A DNA stretch of 64,000 bases from Vineibacter terrae (GCF_008039615.1 NZ_VDUZ01000005.1:124001-188000); one strand, 5' to 3'. Shown: positions 25,145 to 33,846, counted from the first letter of the stretch. The notes: generated by a model not told the origin, from the sequence alone. Made by a program: numbers and translations.

Positions 25145-26017
25145 TCATATGAAGCCCCGCAGCGGCAGCGTGGGGCGTTGCAGCCAGTTGTCGGGGGCGT
25201 AGGCGGCGCGGCCGTCGATCAGGTGCAGGCTGTAGGCATGGCGCGGGCGGGCCGAACGGTTGGCACTGCTGGCATGCGGCAGCAGGCCGTGCAGCACGAT
25301 CACGCTGCCGCGCCGCACCGGCAGCGCGACCGGCGGCGTTTCGGGCCACGGTGTGTCGTTCACGACGGCCATCGTCAGCGCGCCCTTGGCGTAGTGGAAG
25401 CGACGGCGCAGGGGGCCGCTATGGCCGCCGGGGATGGCCCACAGGCAGCCGTTGTCGATATCGGCATCGTCAAGCGCCAGCCAGAAGCCCACGACGCTGG
25501 ACGGGTTGGTGTAGAGGAAGGTCGCGTCCTGGTGCCAGTCGACCTCGCCGCCGATATGGGGCTGCTTGAAGATGTACATCGATTGCAGCAGCAGCGGCGC
25601 CGCGAGGTCCAGCGCCGCAGCCAGTCCGGCGAAGCGCTCGCTGCGCGAGATACGGTCGAACACCGGATCGAGATCGTGCAGCGCATGGCCGATCTTGTTC
25701 AGCGCCAGCGCCTTGGGCACGGCGAGGCGGCCATCCGGATCGACGGCGCCGGCCTCGCAGAAGAAGCGGATCGCGCCGCCCGATTCGCGGAAATACGCGT
25801 CGCGCGCGTGCTCCTGGGTCGTGGCCGAGAACACGGTGGGCGTCTCGGCTGGGTCGAAGGCATCGACCAGCTCAGCGGCGCGGGCCTGCAGCGCATCGCA
25901 GTCGGCCGGCGGCACGAAGCCTTCGAGGATCAGGAAGCCGTCGCGGGCATAGGCCGCGCGCATCGCGGCATCGAGCCGGCCGTCGGCGGGGGCGGCGAAG
26001 CGGGCGGGCGCGGTCAT
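25145..26017 (-). CDS. PHYHD1-like Fe(II)/2-oxoglutarate oxygenase in nucleoside operon
   Basis: A 290-residue phytanoyl-CoA-dioxygenase-family protein, close in sequence to animal PHYHD1 (shared NKIGHALH, QSMYIFKQPHIGGEV, NGCLWAIPGGH and NWLQ blocks). Iron ligands are H162, D164 and H248; R259 (PRHAYSLH) is the 2-oxoglutarate arginine. ATG 26017 fits the family start. It lies between thymidine phosphorylase and adenosine deaminase on the same strand, suggesting a nucleoside-related substrate; PHYHD1's own substrate is not something I can state. It is not PhnY. Confidence 0.85.
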   Translation of the reverse strand: MTAPARFAAPADGRLDAAMRAAYARDGFLILEGFVPPADCDALQARAAELVDAFDPAETPTVFSATTQEHARDAYFRESGGAIRFFCEAGAVDPDGRLAVPKALALNKIGHALHDLDPVFDRISRSERFAGLAAALDLAAPLLLQSMYIFKQPHIGGEVDWHQDATFLYTNPSSVVGFWLALDDADIDNGCLWAIPGGHSGPLRRRFHYAKGALTMAVVNDTPWPETPPVALPVRRGSVIVLHGLLPHASSANRSARPRHAYSLHLIDGRAAYAPDNWLQRPTLPLRGFI

Positions 26018-26054
26018 GCCGCACGCTCCGTCGGAGGGCGGACTGTCGGTTCCT

Positions 26055-26255
26055 GTCGTCCAGAGCGAAGCGAAGGACCTTGCGGTGGTTGGTCCGGCAC
26101 TGATCTTGCCGATGACGGGTCGGACCGCGTCGCTCCAGCGACGCTCATGGACAACCGCCCGGAAGAGCGCCGCTGGAGCGGCGCGGTCCCAGCCGTCACC
26201 AGAACCGTCGATGACTGGCACCAGCCACGAGGTCCTTCGCTTCGCTCAGGACGAC
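26055..26255. repeat. Nested inverted repeat (family D) between thymidine phosphorylase and the oxygenase
   Basis: Outer arms of 26 bases at 26055-26080 and 26230-26255 (core GCGAAGCGAAGGACCT and its complement, one mismatch overall). Inside are two perfect 18-bp palindromes, GCGTCGCTCCAGCGACGC (26127-26144) and GCGCCGCTGGAGCGGCGC (26167-26184), which differ from each other at a few positions. Confidence 0.88.
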
Positions 26256-26279
26256 AAGCGCCATATGCGACGGCTGCGG

Positions 26280-27626
26280 TCATGGCGCGGCTCCCGGGCC
26301 GTCGCGGCCATCGATGCGGGCGTGGATCACGGGTGGCGCGGGCGGCGCGGTGTCGGCGATCCGGATGGCCTGGCGCAGTTCAGCCACAGCCGCGTCGGCG
26401 TCGGCATCGTCGGCGGCGTGGATCAGGGCCAGCGTCTGGCCCGCGGCGACGGCCTGGCCGACACCGACGACATCGGACAGGCCGACGGCAGGATCGATCG
26501 CGTCGCTGGCCCGCCGGCGTCCGCCGCCGAGGCTCACGACCACGAGGCCGACCGCGCGCGCGTCCATGCCGGCGACCACGCCGGCGCGCTGGGCGGTGCA
26601 TGGCCGCGTCACGGGGGCACGCGGCAGATATCGCGCGGCGTGCGCGGTGAAGTCCCGAGGGCCGCCCAACGCGGCGACCATGCGGGCGAAGGCTTCGGCA
26701 GCGCGGCCGTCGGCGAGGCATGCCTCCGCCTTGGCGCGGGCCTCGGCGAGCGAGCCGGCCAACCGGCCCAGCACCAGCATCTCGGCCGCCAGCGCCAGCA
26801 CGACCGCATGCAGGCGTGGCGTGCGCGCCTGTGTGCCGGTGAGATAGGCCACGGCCTCGGCAACCTCCAGCGCGTTGCCGACAGTGGCGCCGAGCACCTG
26901 GTCCATGTCTGTGATCAGGGCTGTCGTGGGCAGACCGGCGCCCGATGCGACAGCGACGATGCTGTCGGCAAGCGCGCGCGCCATCGCGTCGCTGGCGGCG
27001 AAGGCGCCGGAGCCTGTCTTCACGTCCATCACCAGGCCGTCGAGGCCTTCGGCCAGCTTCTTGGACAGGATCGAGGCGGTGATCAGCGGGATCGATTCCA
27101 CCGTCGCGGTCACGTCGCGGATGGCGTAGAGGCGCCGGTCGGCCGGCGCCAGGTCGTCGGTCTGGCCGATGATGGCGCAGCCGGCCTCGCGCACGACGCG
27201 CTGGAACTGCGCAATATCGGGGTCGGTGCGATAGCCCGGGATCGCGGCCAGCTTGTCGAGCGTGCCGCCGGTATGGCCCAGGCCGCGGCCGGAGATCATG
27301 GGCACCACACCGCCGCAGGCGGCCACGATCGGCGCCAGCATCAGGCTCACCTTGTCGCCGACGCCGCCGGTGGAGTGCTTGTCGAGCACGGGGCCGCGCG
27401 GCTTCAGCGACGCCCAGTCCAGCGTGATGCCCGAGCGTGTCATGCACGAGGTCAGCGCCACGCATTCGGCGCGCGTCATGCCGCGCAGGAAGGTGGCCAT
27501 GGCGAAGGCCGCGACCTGCGCCTCGCTGAGGCTGCCGTCGGTGATGCCGCGCACCAGGAAGGCGATCTCCTCGGCTGCCAGCGCCGCGCCGTCGCGTTTG
27601 CGGCGGATGATCTCCTGCGGCAGCAT
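26280..27626 (-). CDS. deoA: Thymidine phosphorylase
   Basis: A 448-residue pyrimidine-nucleoside phosphorylase: MLPQEIIRRKRDG N-terminus, the phosphate-binding LDKHSTGGVGDKVSL, ISGRGLGHTGGTLDKL, and DVKTGSGAF. It cleaves thymidine/deoxyuridine to base and deoxyribose 1-phosphate. The start lies 3 bases after the purine nucleoside phosphorylase stop, so the two are coupled. Confidence 0.93.
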   Translation of the reverse strand: MLPQEIIRRKRDGAALAAEEIAFLVRGITDGSLSEAQVAAFAMATFLRGMTRAECVALTSCMTRSGITLDWASLKPRGPVLDKHSTGGVGDKVSLMLAPIVAACGGVVPMISGRGLGHTGGTLDKLAAIPGYRTDPDIAQFQRVVREAGCAIIGQTDDLAPADRRLYAIRDVTATVESIPLITASILSKKLAEGLDGLVMDVKTGSGAFAASDAMARALADSIVAVASGAGLPTTALITDMDQVLGATVGNALEVAEAVAYLTGTQARTPRLHAVVLALAAEMLVLGRLAGSLAEARAKAEACLADGRAAEAFARMVAALGGPRDFTAHAARYLPRAPVTRPCTAQRAGVVAGMDARAVGLVVVSLGGGRRRASDAIDPAVGLSDVVGVGQAVAAGQTLALIHAADDADADAAVAELRQAIRIADTAPPAPPVIHARIDGRDGPGAAP

Positions 27627-27629
27627 GGC

Positions 27630-28484
27630 TCAGCCCGCGCCGCTGCTGCTGTCGGCGAGGAAGGCGTGCAGCACGCGCCTGATGTCCTCGGCGCCCTGCC
27701 GCGCCGCCACGCGCAGCGTCTCGAGGTGGCTCAGCGGCTCGCTGCCCATGCCGGCGGCGAAGTTGGTGATCACCGACAGCGCCGCCACCTTCATCTTCGC
27801 ATGCCGCGCCAGCACCACCTCGGGCACGGTCGACATGCCCACGGCATCGGCGCCCAGGCGGGCGGCCGCGCGGATCTCGGCCGGCGTCTCGAAGCTGGGG
27901 CCCGCGAACCAGATATAGACGCCCTCATGCAGCGTGACGTTGCTGGCCGCGGCGGCTTCCAGCAGGCGCCGCCGCAGGGCGGGATCGTAGGCATCGACCA
28001 TATCGACGAAGCGGTTGTCGCCGGCCTCGCCGAACAGCGGCGACACCCCGGTGAAGTTGATGTGGTCGGTCACGAGCATGGTGCTGCCCGGCGCCATCTG
28101 CGGCCGCAGGCTGCCGGCGGCATTGGTGAGCAGCAGCATCTCGCAGCCCAGGCGCGCCAGGGTGCGCACCGGCACCTTCATCACGTCGGCGCGGCCGTGC
28201 TCGTAGTAGTGCGCGCGGCCATGCAGCAGCGCCACCGGCGTGCCGGCGAGGTGGCCCAGCACCAGCCGGCCGGCATGGCCGCCGACGCTGGGCACGGGGA
28301 AGCCGGGCAACTCGCCGTAGGGCAGCGTCGCGGCGGGGCTGACCTCGTCGGCGATCCCGCCCAGCCCGGTGCCCAGCACCAGGCCGACGCGCGGCACGAA
28401 GCCGGGCGCGTGGCGCTGGACGAGGGCGACACTGGCCTGCACGGGGTCATTCATCGTCGGGTCAGTCTGACTCATTTCCGGCAT
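27630..28484 (-). CDS. Purine nucleoside phosphorylase (trimeric type)
   Basis: A 284-residue PNP of the PF01048 trimeric class: LVLGTGLGGIADEV, GHAGRLVLG, LLLTNAAGSL, IWFAGPSFETPAEIRAA, VGMSTVPEVVLARH and VITNFAAG. The Asn in VITN points to 6-oxopurine specificity. ATGs at 28484, 28475 and 28454 are all possible starts. First gene of the salvage operon (PNP, deoA, oxygenase, add). Confidence 0.9.
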   Translation of the reverse strand: MPEMSQTDPTMNDPVQASVALVQRHAPGFVPRVGLVLGTGLGGIADEVSPAATLPYGELPGFPVPSVGGHAGRLVLGHLAGTPVALLHGRAHYYEHGRADVMKVPVRTLARLGCEMLLLTNAAGSLRPQMAPGSTMLVTDHINFTGVSPLFGEAGDNRFVDMVDAYDPALRRRLLEAAAASNVTLHEGVYIWFAGPSFETPAEIRAAARLGADAVGMSTVPEVVLARHAKMKVAALSVITNFAAGMGSEPLSHLETLRVAARQGAEDIRRVLHAFLADSSSGAG

Positions 28485-28742
28485 CGGCGGCGTGAAAGTT
28501 GAGGCGTGGCATGCCTGTGAAGGTGAGCGGGCGCTTTTCAGGCGTCCCTGGCCAGCGCAGTTTCAGAAATCCCAGGAAGCTTGAATATCGCCGTGATGAC
28601 AAGGGCTTCGGTGGACAGGGTGATATCTCCAGAAACTTGCGCGGTTTGCGGGGTTTCGATCGCATCCGACACGCCGTCATCCCGAGCGGTTGTGGTTCCG
28701 ATCTTCCTGGTCCGGGCCAGGCGATCGGATATGGCGCCGTTG

Positions 28743-28917
28743 CCCCTCGCCCCGCGGCAGCGGGGAGAGGGAGGGGCCCATCGCGAAGCGATGGGAAGGT
28801 GAGGGGTACGAGCGATCAGTCCCAGTTTTTTGCTGCTGGCTTGATCGTTCCTACCCCTCACCTTCCCATGCCTTCGGCATGGGCCCCTTCCTCTCCCCGC
28901 TGCCGCGGGGCGAGGAG
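28743..28917. repeat. Family C repeat, long form (copy 2)
   Basis: About 175 bases: outer arms CTCGCCCCGCGGCAGCGGGG and its complement, inner hairpins CCCATCGCGAAGCGATGGG and CCCATGCCTTCGGCATGGG, and a central variable loop. An almost identical copy in the opposite orientation is at 35971-36143. Its right half encodes the tail of the DUF3987 protein. The rest of the gap 28485-28850 holds no gene I can support; a truncated family B arm (GTCATCCCGAGCG) is at 28677-28689. Confidence 0.93.
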
Positions 28918-30368
28918 ACAGCACTGCGCAACGCCGGGTTCACCAGCCAGCGGCGGCGCAGCGGACCACGGCTGCCGACGCGCTGCTCGATGGCGTGCAG
29001 CCAGCCGGCATCGACCAGCAGCTCGATCACCTGGTCGGCGCCGGCGGCGTTCACCGCCTGGGCCAGCGCCTCCCGCCGGACCTGCTCGCGGGAGACGCCG
29101 TCCAGGGAGCGGCTCGCCAACCAGCGCAGCACGAGGCGGGCATGGTGGTGATGCGCGCTGGCGCCGGCCATGCCGAGCACGGCCCGCGCATGCGGCCACA
29201 GGTAATCGCGCCACAGGCTGGCGGCCGATTGCATGGCCCAGGCCGGCACTTGCGCCGGCTCGCTCATATCGGCGACGCCCATGGCTTCATCGAGAAGTGT
29301 CAGCACGCCCGCCAGGCGCAGCACGATGCCTGGGCCCTTGCCCCACCATGCCGCCTCGCGTCCCTGCAGGCCTGAAGCGTCGGCATAATGCGCCAGCCGG
29401 AACCGGTCGAGGACGAGCAGCGCCTCGGGCGTCAACGGCATGTCGCGCGGACCGTCGGGCAGGTGCTGCAGCCTGGCCAGCGCCGCCGCGGCATCGTCGG
29501 CGGGCGGCACCGCGTCGGCCAGCGCCTGGAACGGCGGCCGCCGTGGCCAGGCGAACAGGAAGCGCGCGGCGATGCTGTCGTCGTCGCCCGCGAACGCGGC
29601 CGCGATCGCATCGGGCCGCGCGGTGCCCAGCACCGAGACGGCGGGACAGTCGATGCGGATCGGTGGCCCGTCCTTGGGCACGACGCTGCAGGCCATGCCC
29701 GACCATGCCGACAGCCACAGGCCGCCTCTGCCGCGCACCATGTCGCGCAGCCAGGGGGAGCTGCCGTCACGCGTCAGCAGCAGGCCGCGCGGCGTGGCCT
29801 GCAGCGCACCGGCGAGGGTCTCGATTCCCGCGTCATCCAGGGCAAGGGGCCGCGTCTCGGGACGTGCCGGCAGCGGCGCGGCCGGCATGTCCGGCCATGG
29901 CAGGCGGTTGCGGATGGCGTGCTTGATCGCCGCTTTCCAGCGCTCGCGCTGGTCGGCCTGTGCTGCCGCGCGCCGGTTTCCGGCATCGTCGAAATCGGCT
30001 TGCTGCGCCTGCGCTATCGCCTGGACGAGGCGCAGCGACGTGGCGAGTGCCGGCGTCTTGCCCGACGAGGGCGGGCCGATCAGGGCCGTCCACAGCACGC
30101 AGGGCTCCGACCAGGAGGTCGACGGCGCGATGCGCCGCGCGGCGCCGACCAGGCCGGCAGCCACGGTCAGCAGCGACAGCGCGACATGATCGACCGGAGC
30201 GCTGGCGCCGTGCGCCGCATGCGCCGTCCAGCGTCTCCAGGCTGGCGGCAGACGATCGAGCGGGAAGGCCGGCAACGCGCTCTGCCTGTCCTCGAGCAGC
30301 GACAGGTCCGGCGCGGGCCAGGCAATGGGCGCATCTTCCGGCACAGCGGCGACGGCGGGAGCAACCAT
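28851..30368 (-). CDS. DUF3987-family ATPase-like protein with repeat-derived C-terminus
   Basis: A 505-residue protein of the DUF3987 (YfjI-type) family often found on plasmids, islands and prophages. It has a P-loop, LIGPPSSGKTPAL, early in the chain, followed by the long helical DUF3987 body. The natural end seems to be near RRRWLVNPALR; the last 20 or so residues (SSPRGSGERKGPMPKAWEG) and the TAG stop are encoded by family C copy 2. The upstream region is unusually AT-rich with a good promoter. Function unknown; a replication-related helicase or primase role is often guessed for the family. Confidence 0.75.
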   Translation of the reverse strand: MVAPAVAAVPEDAPIAWPAPDLSLLEDRQSALPAFPLDRLPPAWRRWTAHAAHGASAPVDHVALSLLTVAAGLVGAARRIAPSTSWSEPCVLWTALIGPPSSGKTPALATSLRLVQAIAQAQQADFDDAGNRRAAAQADQRERWKAAIKHAIRNRLPWPDMPAAPLPARPETRPLALDDAGIETLAGALQATPRGLLLTRDGSSPWLRDMVRGRGGLWLSAWSGMACSVVPKDGPPIRIDCPAVSVLGTARPDAIAAAFAGDDDSIAARFLFAWPRRPPFQALADAVPPADDAAAALARLQHLPDGPRDMPLTPEALLVLDRFRLAHYADASGLQGREAAWWGKGPGIVLRLAGVLTLLDEAMGVADMSEPAQVPAWAMQSAASLWRDYLWPHARAVLGMAGASAHHHHARLVLRWLASRSLDGVSREQVRREALAQAVNAAGADQVIELLVDAGWLHAIEQRVGSRGPLRRRWLVNPALRSAVSSPRGSGERKGPMPKAWEGEG

Positions 30369-30505
30369 GGGCGCACCTGCGGTGTGGTGTGAAGGACGGT
30401 GTTGCTTGACGACAGCAACCGGCGATCTGGTAGCGTCGAAGCCGAAGCTGCGGCGCGAGCCAGCGCCCGTTAGCCCCGGCGGCGGGAACGCAGACCAGGA
30501 TATTA

Positions 30506-30534
30506 CATATAGAGTGCGAGGCGCAAAAAATCAA
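30506..30534 (-). promoter_or_regulatory. Sigma70-like promoter for the DUF3987 gene
   Basis: On the reverse strand TTGATT (30534-30529) and TATATG (30511-30506) are separated by 17 bases, in an AT-rich pocket (about 30500-30555) that stands out from the GC-rich surroundings. Confidence 0.5.
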
Positions 30535-30863
30535 GAGAGAATAAAATAGGAATTTCATCCGATGGTTGATAATGGCTCACCTGGACGCCTGCCGGTGTGA
30601 CGGCGATTGTGATGGATCGAACGAGGCTGTGCTTGCTGCATTCGTCAACGCAAAGCCGTGTGCCCGGGTGGCGGCAGCTCAGGCGCGACGTCAATGAAGC
30701 GAGGGGAACGAAAAGAGTCCCGTCGCGCCTGTGCGGGATCGCATCGCCACATTTCCCGTCATCCCGAGCGCCCCTGCGACAGGCGCAGGTTTCCCCTCGC
30801 CCCGCTGCCGCACTACGGGATCCACACATCCAGTCTCAGAGCGCTTGTGTTCCGAAACATAGG
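30535..30863. other. Gene-poor stretch with repeat fragments
   Basis: No credible gene. The first 20 bases are AT-rich. A broken family B arm (CGTCATCCCGAGCG) is at about 30758-30771, followed by a fragment resembling family C (CCCCTCGCCCCGCTGCCGC, about 30795-30813). It looks like layered repeat debris. Confidence 0.6.
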
Positions 30864-30956
30864 ACTGTCATCCCGAGCGCCAGCGAGGGATCTCCCGCGA
30901 AGGGCGCACCGTGCGTTCTTCGCGGGAGATCCCTCGCTGGCGCTCGGGATGACAGT
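30864..30956. repeat. Family B inverted repeat (copy 3)
   Basis: A near-perfect long palindrome: arms begin ACTGTCATCCCGAGCGCCAG and end in its complement, continuing inward through GCGAGGGATCTCCCGCGAAG, with a short loop. The longest perfectly paired member in the window. Confidence 0.93.
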
Positions 30957-31069
30957 GAAGACGAGGAGATAGCTGAGGCGGCCGGGTCGGCATCGCCATA
31001 TTCTCGCCGCGCCGTGCGGTGATGACGGCTTCGGTCGCATCGGGCATCGTCGCCCGGCACGAGGAGCGC

Positions 31070-31807
31070 ATGACCGATCTCGATCCCATCGGGTTGTTCT
31101 TTGGCGGCATGGAGAAGCTGGGGCCAGGCCGCGACGCGGACACGGTGCAGGTCCTGCGCAGCCTGCCGCGCGAGCGCTTCGACGTGGTCGTCGATGCCGG
31201 CTGCGGCGCGGGACGCCAGACGCTGGCATTGGCGAAGGCGCTGGGCTGCCGCATCGATGCGGTGGACAGCCATCAGCCTTTCCTCGACTCGCTGGGCCGC
31301 CGGGCGGCGCAGGCCGGCGCGGCGTCGCTGATCCACGCACGCTGCATGGACATGAAGGACATACCCGCGGTCTTTCCCGATATCGACCTGCTGTGGTCGG
31401 AAGGCGCGGCTTACAATATCGGCTTCGCCAACGCGCTCGTGTGCTGGCGACCGGCGGTCCGCGCCGGCGGGTTCGTCGTCGTCAGCGAGCTCGTCTGGCT
31501 GCAGGACGACCCGCCGCCGATGGCGCGGGCGTTCTTTCAGGCGTGCTATCCCGACATGAAGCCGATGGCGGCCAATATCGCCATCGCCGGCGACGCCGGC
31601 TATCGTGTGCTGGGCACGCACACGCTGCCGCGAGAAGCCTGGGTCGAGGGCTACTACGCGGTGCTGCAGCCGCGCGCCGCCGCGCTCGCCGATCACGCCG
31701 ACGCCTCGGTCCGGGCGCTCGCCCAGGAGATCGCGAAGGAGATCGAGGTCTTCAGCGCCTGCGGCGGCAGCTACGGCTATGTCTTCTACGTGCTTGAGCG
31801 GCCGTGA
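31070..31807 (+). CDS. Class I SAM-dependent methyltransferase
   Basis: A 245-residue methyltransferase: motif I VVVDAGCGAGRQTLALA, an acidic strand-2 end (DAVDSH), and LLWSEGAAYNIGF in the motif IV position. The start is ATG 31070 behind GAGGAG; the open frame begins earlier. Isolated between repeats, with no clue to substrate (small molecule most likely). Confidence 0.78.
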   Translation: MTDLDPIGLFFGGMEKLGPGRDADTVQVLRSLPRERFDVVVDAGCGAGRQTLALAKALGCRIDAVDSHQPFLDSLGRRAAQAGAASLIHARCMDMKDIPAVFPDIDLLWSEGAAYNIGFANALVCWRPAVRAGGFVVVSELVWLQDDPPPMARAFFQACYPDMKPMAANIAIAGDAGYRVLGTHTLPREAWVEGYYAVLQPRAAALADHADASVRALAQEIAKEIEVFSACGGSYGYVFYVLERP

Positions 31808-31865
31808 TGGGCCCTTCGACGTGGGGGGCCGCTAGTACCCGGAATCACTGGTTGGTGACACACCT

Positions 31866-31950
31866 GTCATCCCGAGCGCAGCGAGGGATCTCCTGCGGCA
31901 AGGCGCACGGTGCGCCATTCGCGGGAGATCCCTCGCTGCGCTCGGGATGA
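31866..31950. repeat. Family B inverted repeat (copy 4)
   Basis: TGTCATCCCGAGCGCAGCG arm and the matching CGCTGCGCTCGGGATGA arm, just downstream of the methyltransferase gene. Confidence 0.9.
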
Positions 31951-32019
31951 TGGATGTATCAGCGACCAATGATCCGGGCACTGTCCCAATGAAGGCTCGC
32001 AAGGGCGTGTGATGGCCGC

Positions 32020-32457
32020 TCAGGATGAAGGCGGCTTGCTCGCCTGCGTCAGCGTCTTCGGCGCGAGCAGGCGATAGCTCGCCGTCACGAGCTTGGCGAC
32101 GTCGGTCCAGTCGGTGTCGCCGTCCAGGAAGATGCCGGCGATGTCGGGCCACCACACCGGCTTGAAGAAGGGCGGCTTGCGGAACGCATCGTCGTCGACG
32201 CCGGGCAGGAGCGAGCGGAAGGTGAGCACGCAGGCCGACCCCTCGGTCGCGGCCGCCTTGGCATAGGCCGGCGGCCATCCCGAATCGATCATGAGGACGT
32301 GGGCGAAGGTGTTCCTGCGAATCCGCCACCGCACGCCGACCCAGGCGGCCTCCTCATGGGCTTCGGGCAGCCCGAGGCAGATCGGCCTGAGGCGCGCGAT
32401 GATGCGGGCCGGAACGTCGGGGCGTGCCGCTTTCGAGGATCGAGGTCCTGTTCGCAA
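32020..32457 (-). CDS. MmcQ/YjbR-family protein
   Basis: A 145-residue protein with the CyaY-like fold family pattern (LPEAHEEAAWVGVRWRIRRNTFAHVLMID ... FRSLLP ... WWPDIAGIFLDGDTDWTDVAKLVTASYRLLAPK). No ATG is available upstream of the conserved region; TTG 32457 is the only start codon I see, and it abuts a half copy of repeat family B, which may have replaced the original 5' end. Function of the family is poorly defined (DNA-binding suggested). Confidence 0.65.
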   Translation of the reverse strand: MRTGPRSSKAARPDVPARIIARLRPICLGLPEAHEEAAWVGVRWRIRRNTFAHVLMIDSGWPPAYAKAAATEGSACVLTFRSLLPGVDDDAFRKPPFFKPVWWPDIAGIFLDGDTDWTDVAKLVTASYRLLAPKTLTQASKPPSS

Positions 32458-32484
32458 AGATCCCTCGCTGCGCTCGGGATGACA
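32457..32484. repeat. Half copy of family B repeat (copy 5)
   Basis: Only the right arm (ATCCCTCGCTGCGCTCGGGATGACAGT type) is present, directly upstream of the YjbR-type gene. Single arms suggest decay or transposition of half units. Confidence 0.8.
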
Positions 32485-32546
32485 GTCCTGGTTCTCGGGA
32501 TGCAGCCTCTCTGAGGATGACGTCCTGAGCGATCGTCAAGGCGGGC

Positions 32547-33041
32547 TCAGGCGCGCGTCTTCATGTGCTCCACGAGCTGGTCGAGCGCGGCGCCCCAGCC
32601 GCTGTGGAAGCCCATGTCCTCATGCTGCCGGCGGCCCGACTCGTCGCTGTGCATGGCGGTGGCGGTGTAGCGCGTTTGCCGTCCCAGGTCCTCCAGCGCG
32701 ATGATGGCGGTGAAGTTGAAGCCCGCGCCGCTCTTGATGGGGCGCCAGCCGGGAAGGAGGGCATCGGTCCACACCAGCCGCTCTTTCGGGACGACCTCGA
32801 GATAGCAGCCGCTGTTGTCGAACGCCTCGCCGTCGGGGCCGCGCATCACGGTCCGGAACATGCCGCCGGGCCGCAGGTCGATCTCGCAGTGCGTGGTGCG
32901 CCATGGACGCGGGGTGAACCAGACCTTGATGTGCTCGGGCGTGGTCCAGGCTTCCCAGACCAGGTCGCGCGGCACATCGACGACCCGCTCAAGAACGAGA
33001 TCGAGCGCGGGATCGAGCTGCCATGGTGTGGATTTTGTCAT
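32547..33041 (-). CDS. SRPBCC/AHSA1-domain protein
   Basis: A 164-residue START-like protein of the AHSA1 type ([59 protein letters not shown]). Typical partner of ArsR regulators in small operons; hydrophobic ligand binding is assumed, no enzyme activity known. Third gene after the ArsR and VOC genes, 41 bases behind. Confidence 0.85.
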   Translation of the reverse strand: MTKSTPWQLDPALDLVLERVVDVPRDLVWEAWTTPEHIKVWFTPRPWRTTHCEIDLRPGGMFRTVMRGPDGEAFDNSGCYLEVVPKERLVWTDALLPGWRPIKSGAGFNFTAIIALEDLGRQTRYTATAMHSDESGRRQHEDMGFHSGWGAALDQLVEHMKTRA

Positions 33042-33082
33042 GTGCTTGCACCTTGCGTTGGAGTGACGTGCCGGCCGGTGAT

Positions 33083-33490
33083 TCAGGCCTGGGATTGCAC
33101 ATGGGCGGGATCCATGTAGGCGACCTCCCAGTGGTGGCCGTCGAGATCGAGGAAGCTGCGCAGCTGCATGAAGCCATAGTCCTGCGGTGGCTTGGCCTCC
33201 TGGCCGCCGGCCGCGAGCGCGGCGGCGGCGATACGATCGACGTCCGGCTTGCTCTCGACGCCAATCGTGATCAGCGCCTCGGCGGTCGTGCCGTCGGCGA
33301 TCTTCTTGCTGGTGAACTCGCTGAACTTCGGATGCGTGAGCAGCATGGCATAGATGTCGTCAGAGATGACCAGGCAGGCTGCGGTCTCGTCGGTGAACTG
33401 CGGATTGAACGTCCAGCCCAGCGCCTTGAAGAAGGCCATCGCCTTGTCCAGGTCCTTCACCGGCAGGTTGACGAAGATCTTGGTGCTCAT
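33083..33490 (-). CDS. VOC-family (glyoxalase/bleomycin-resistance fold) protein
   Basis: A 135-residue single VOC protein: [20 protein letters not shown], a middle [13 protein letters not shown] strand, and [17 protein letters not shown] with the usual C-terminal metal-side residues. ATG 33490 overlaps the ArsR stop (ATGA). Substrate unknown. Confidence 0.85.
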   Translation of the reverse strand: MSTKIFVNLPVKDLDKAMAFFKALGWTFNPQFTDETAACLVISDDIYAMLLTHPKFSEFTSKKIADGTTAEALITIGVESKPDVDRIAAAALAAGGQEAKPPQDYGFMQLRSFLDLDGHHWEVAYMDPAHVQSQA

Positions 33491-33846
33491 GGAGCATCCT
33501 TTCCCTGTTTGCCGTGGAGATGCATGAGGTAGTCGTCGAGCTGGTCGAGACGGCGTTCCCACAGGTCGCGCTGCCGCGCCAGCCAGTCCTCCGCCAGCCG
33601 CAGGCGCCGGGGCGCGAGCTGGTAGGTGCGCACCCGGCCCTTCTTCTGCGAGCGCACCAGGCCGGATCGTTCGAGGATGCCGAGATGTTCCACGAAGGAC
33701 GGCAGCGCCATGTCGAACGGTGCCGCCAGCTCGCTGACGGATGCCGGGCTGCGGCTCAGCCGCTCCAGCACACGCCGCCGCGTGGGATCGGCCAGCGCCC
33801 TGAAGACGCTGTCGATCGGGGCGGGGGCAGCTCCCGCGGCAACCAT
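33487..33846 (-). CDS. ArsR-family repressor
   Basis: A 119-residue winged-helix protein (FRALADPTRRRVLERLSRSPASVSELAAPFDMALPSFVEHLGILERSGLV). No metal-binding cysteine motif is present, as in the ArsR proteins that pair with SRPBCC genes. It heads the ArsR-VOC-SRPBCC operon, and a perfect 10-bp-arm palindrome 47 bases upstream is its likely operator. Confidence 0.88.
   Translation of the reverse strand: MVAAGAAPAPIDSVFRALADPTRRRVLERLSRSPASVSELAAPFDMALPSFVEHLGILERSGLVRSQKKGRVRTYQLAPRRLRLAEDWLARQRDLWERRLDQLDDYLMHLHGKQGKDAP

Noticed and set aside
25145-26017. The 2OG oxygenase near the phn locus as the PhnY partner of the PhnZ-like protein
   Set aside because: Its sequence blocks match PHYHD1 rather than PhnY, it lies beyond the acid phosphatase and adenosine deaminase genes on the other strand, and it groups with nucleoside genes.
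30658-30972. Small open frames between the DUF3987 and methyltransferase genes
   Set aside because: They run through repeat fragments and have no recognisable domain or ribosome site.
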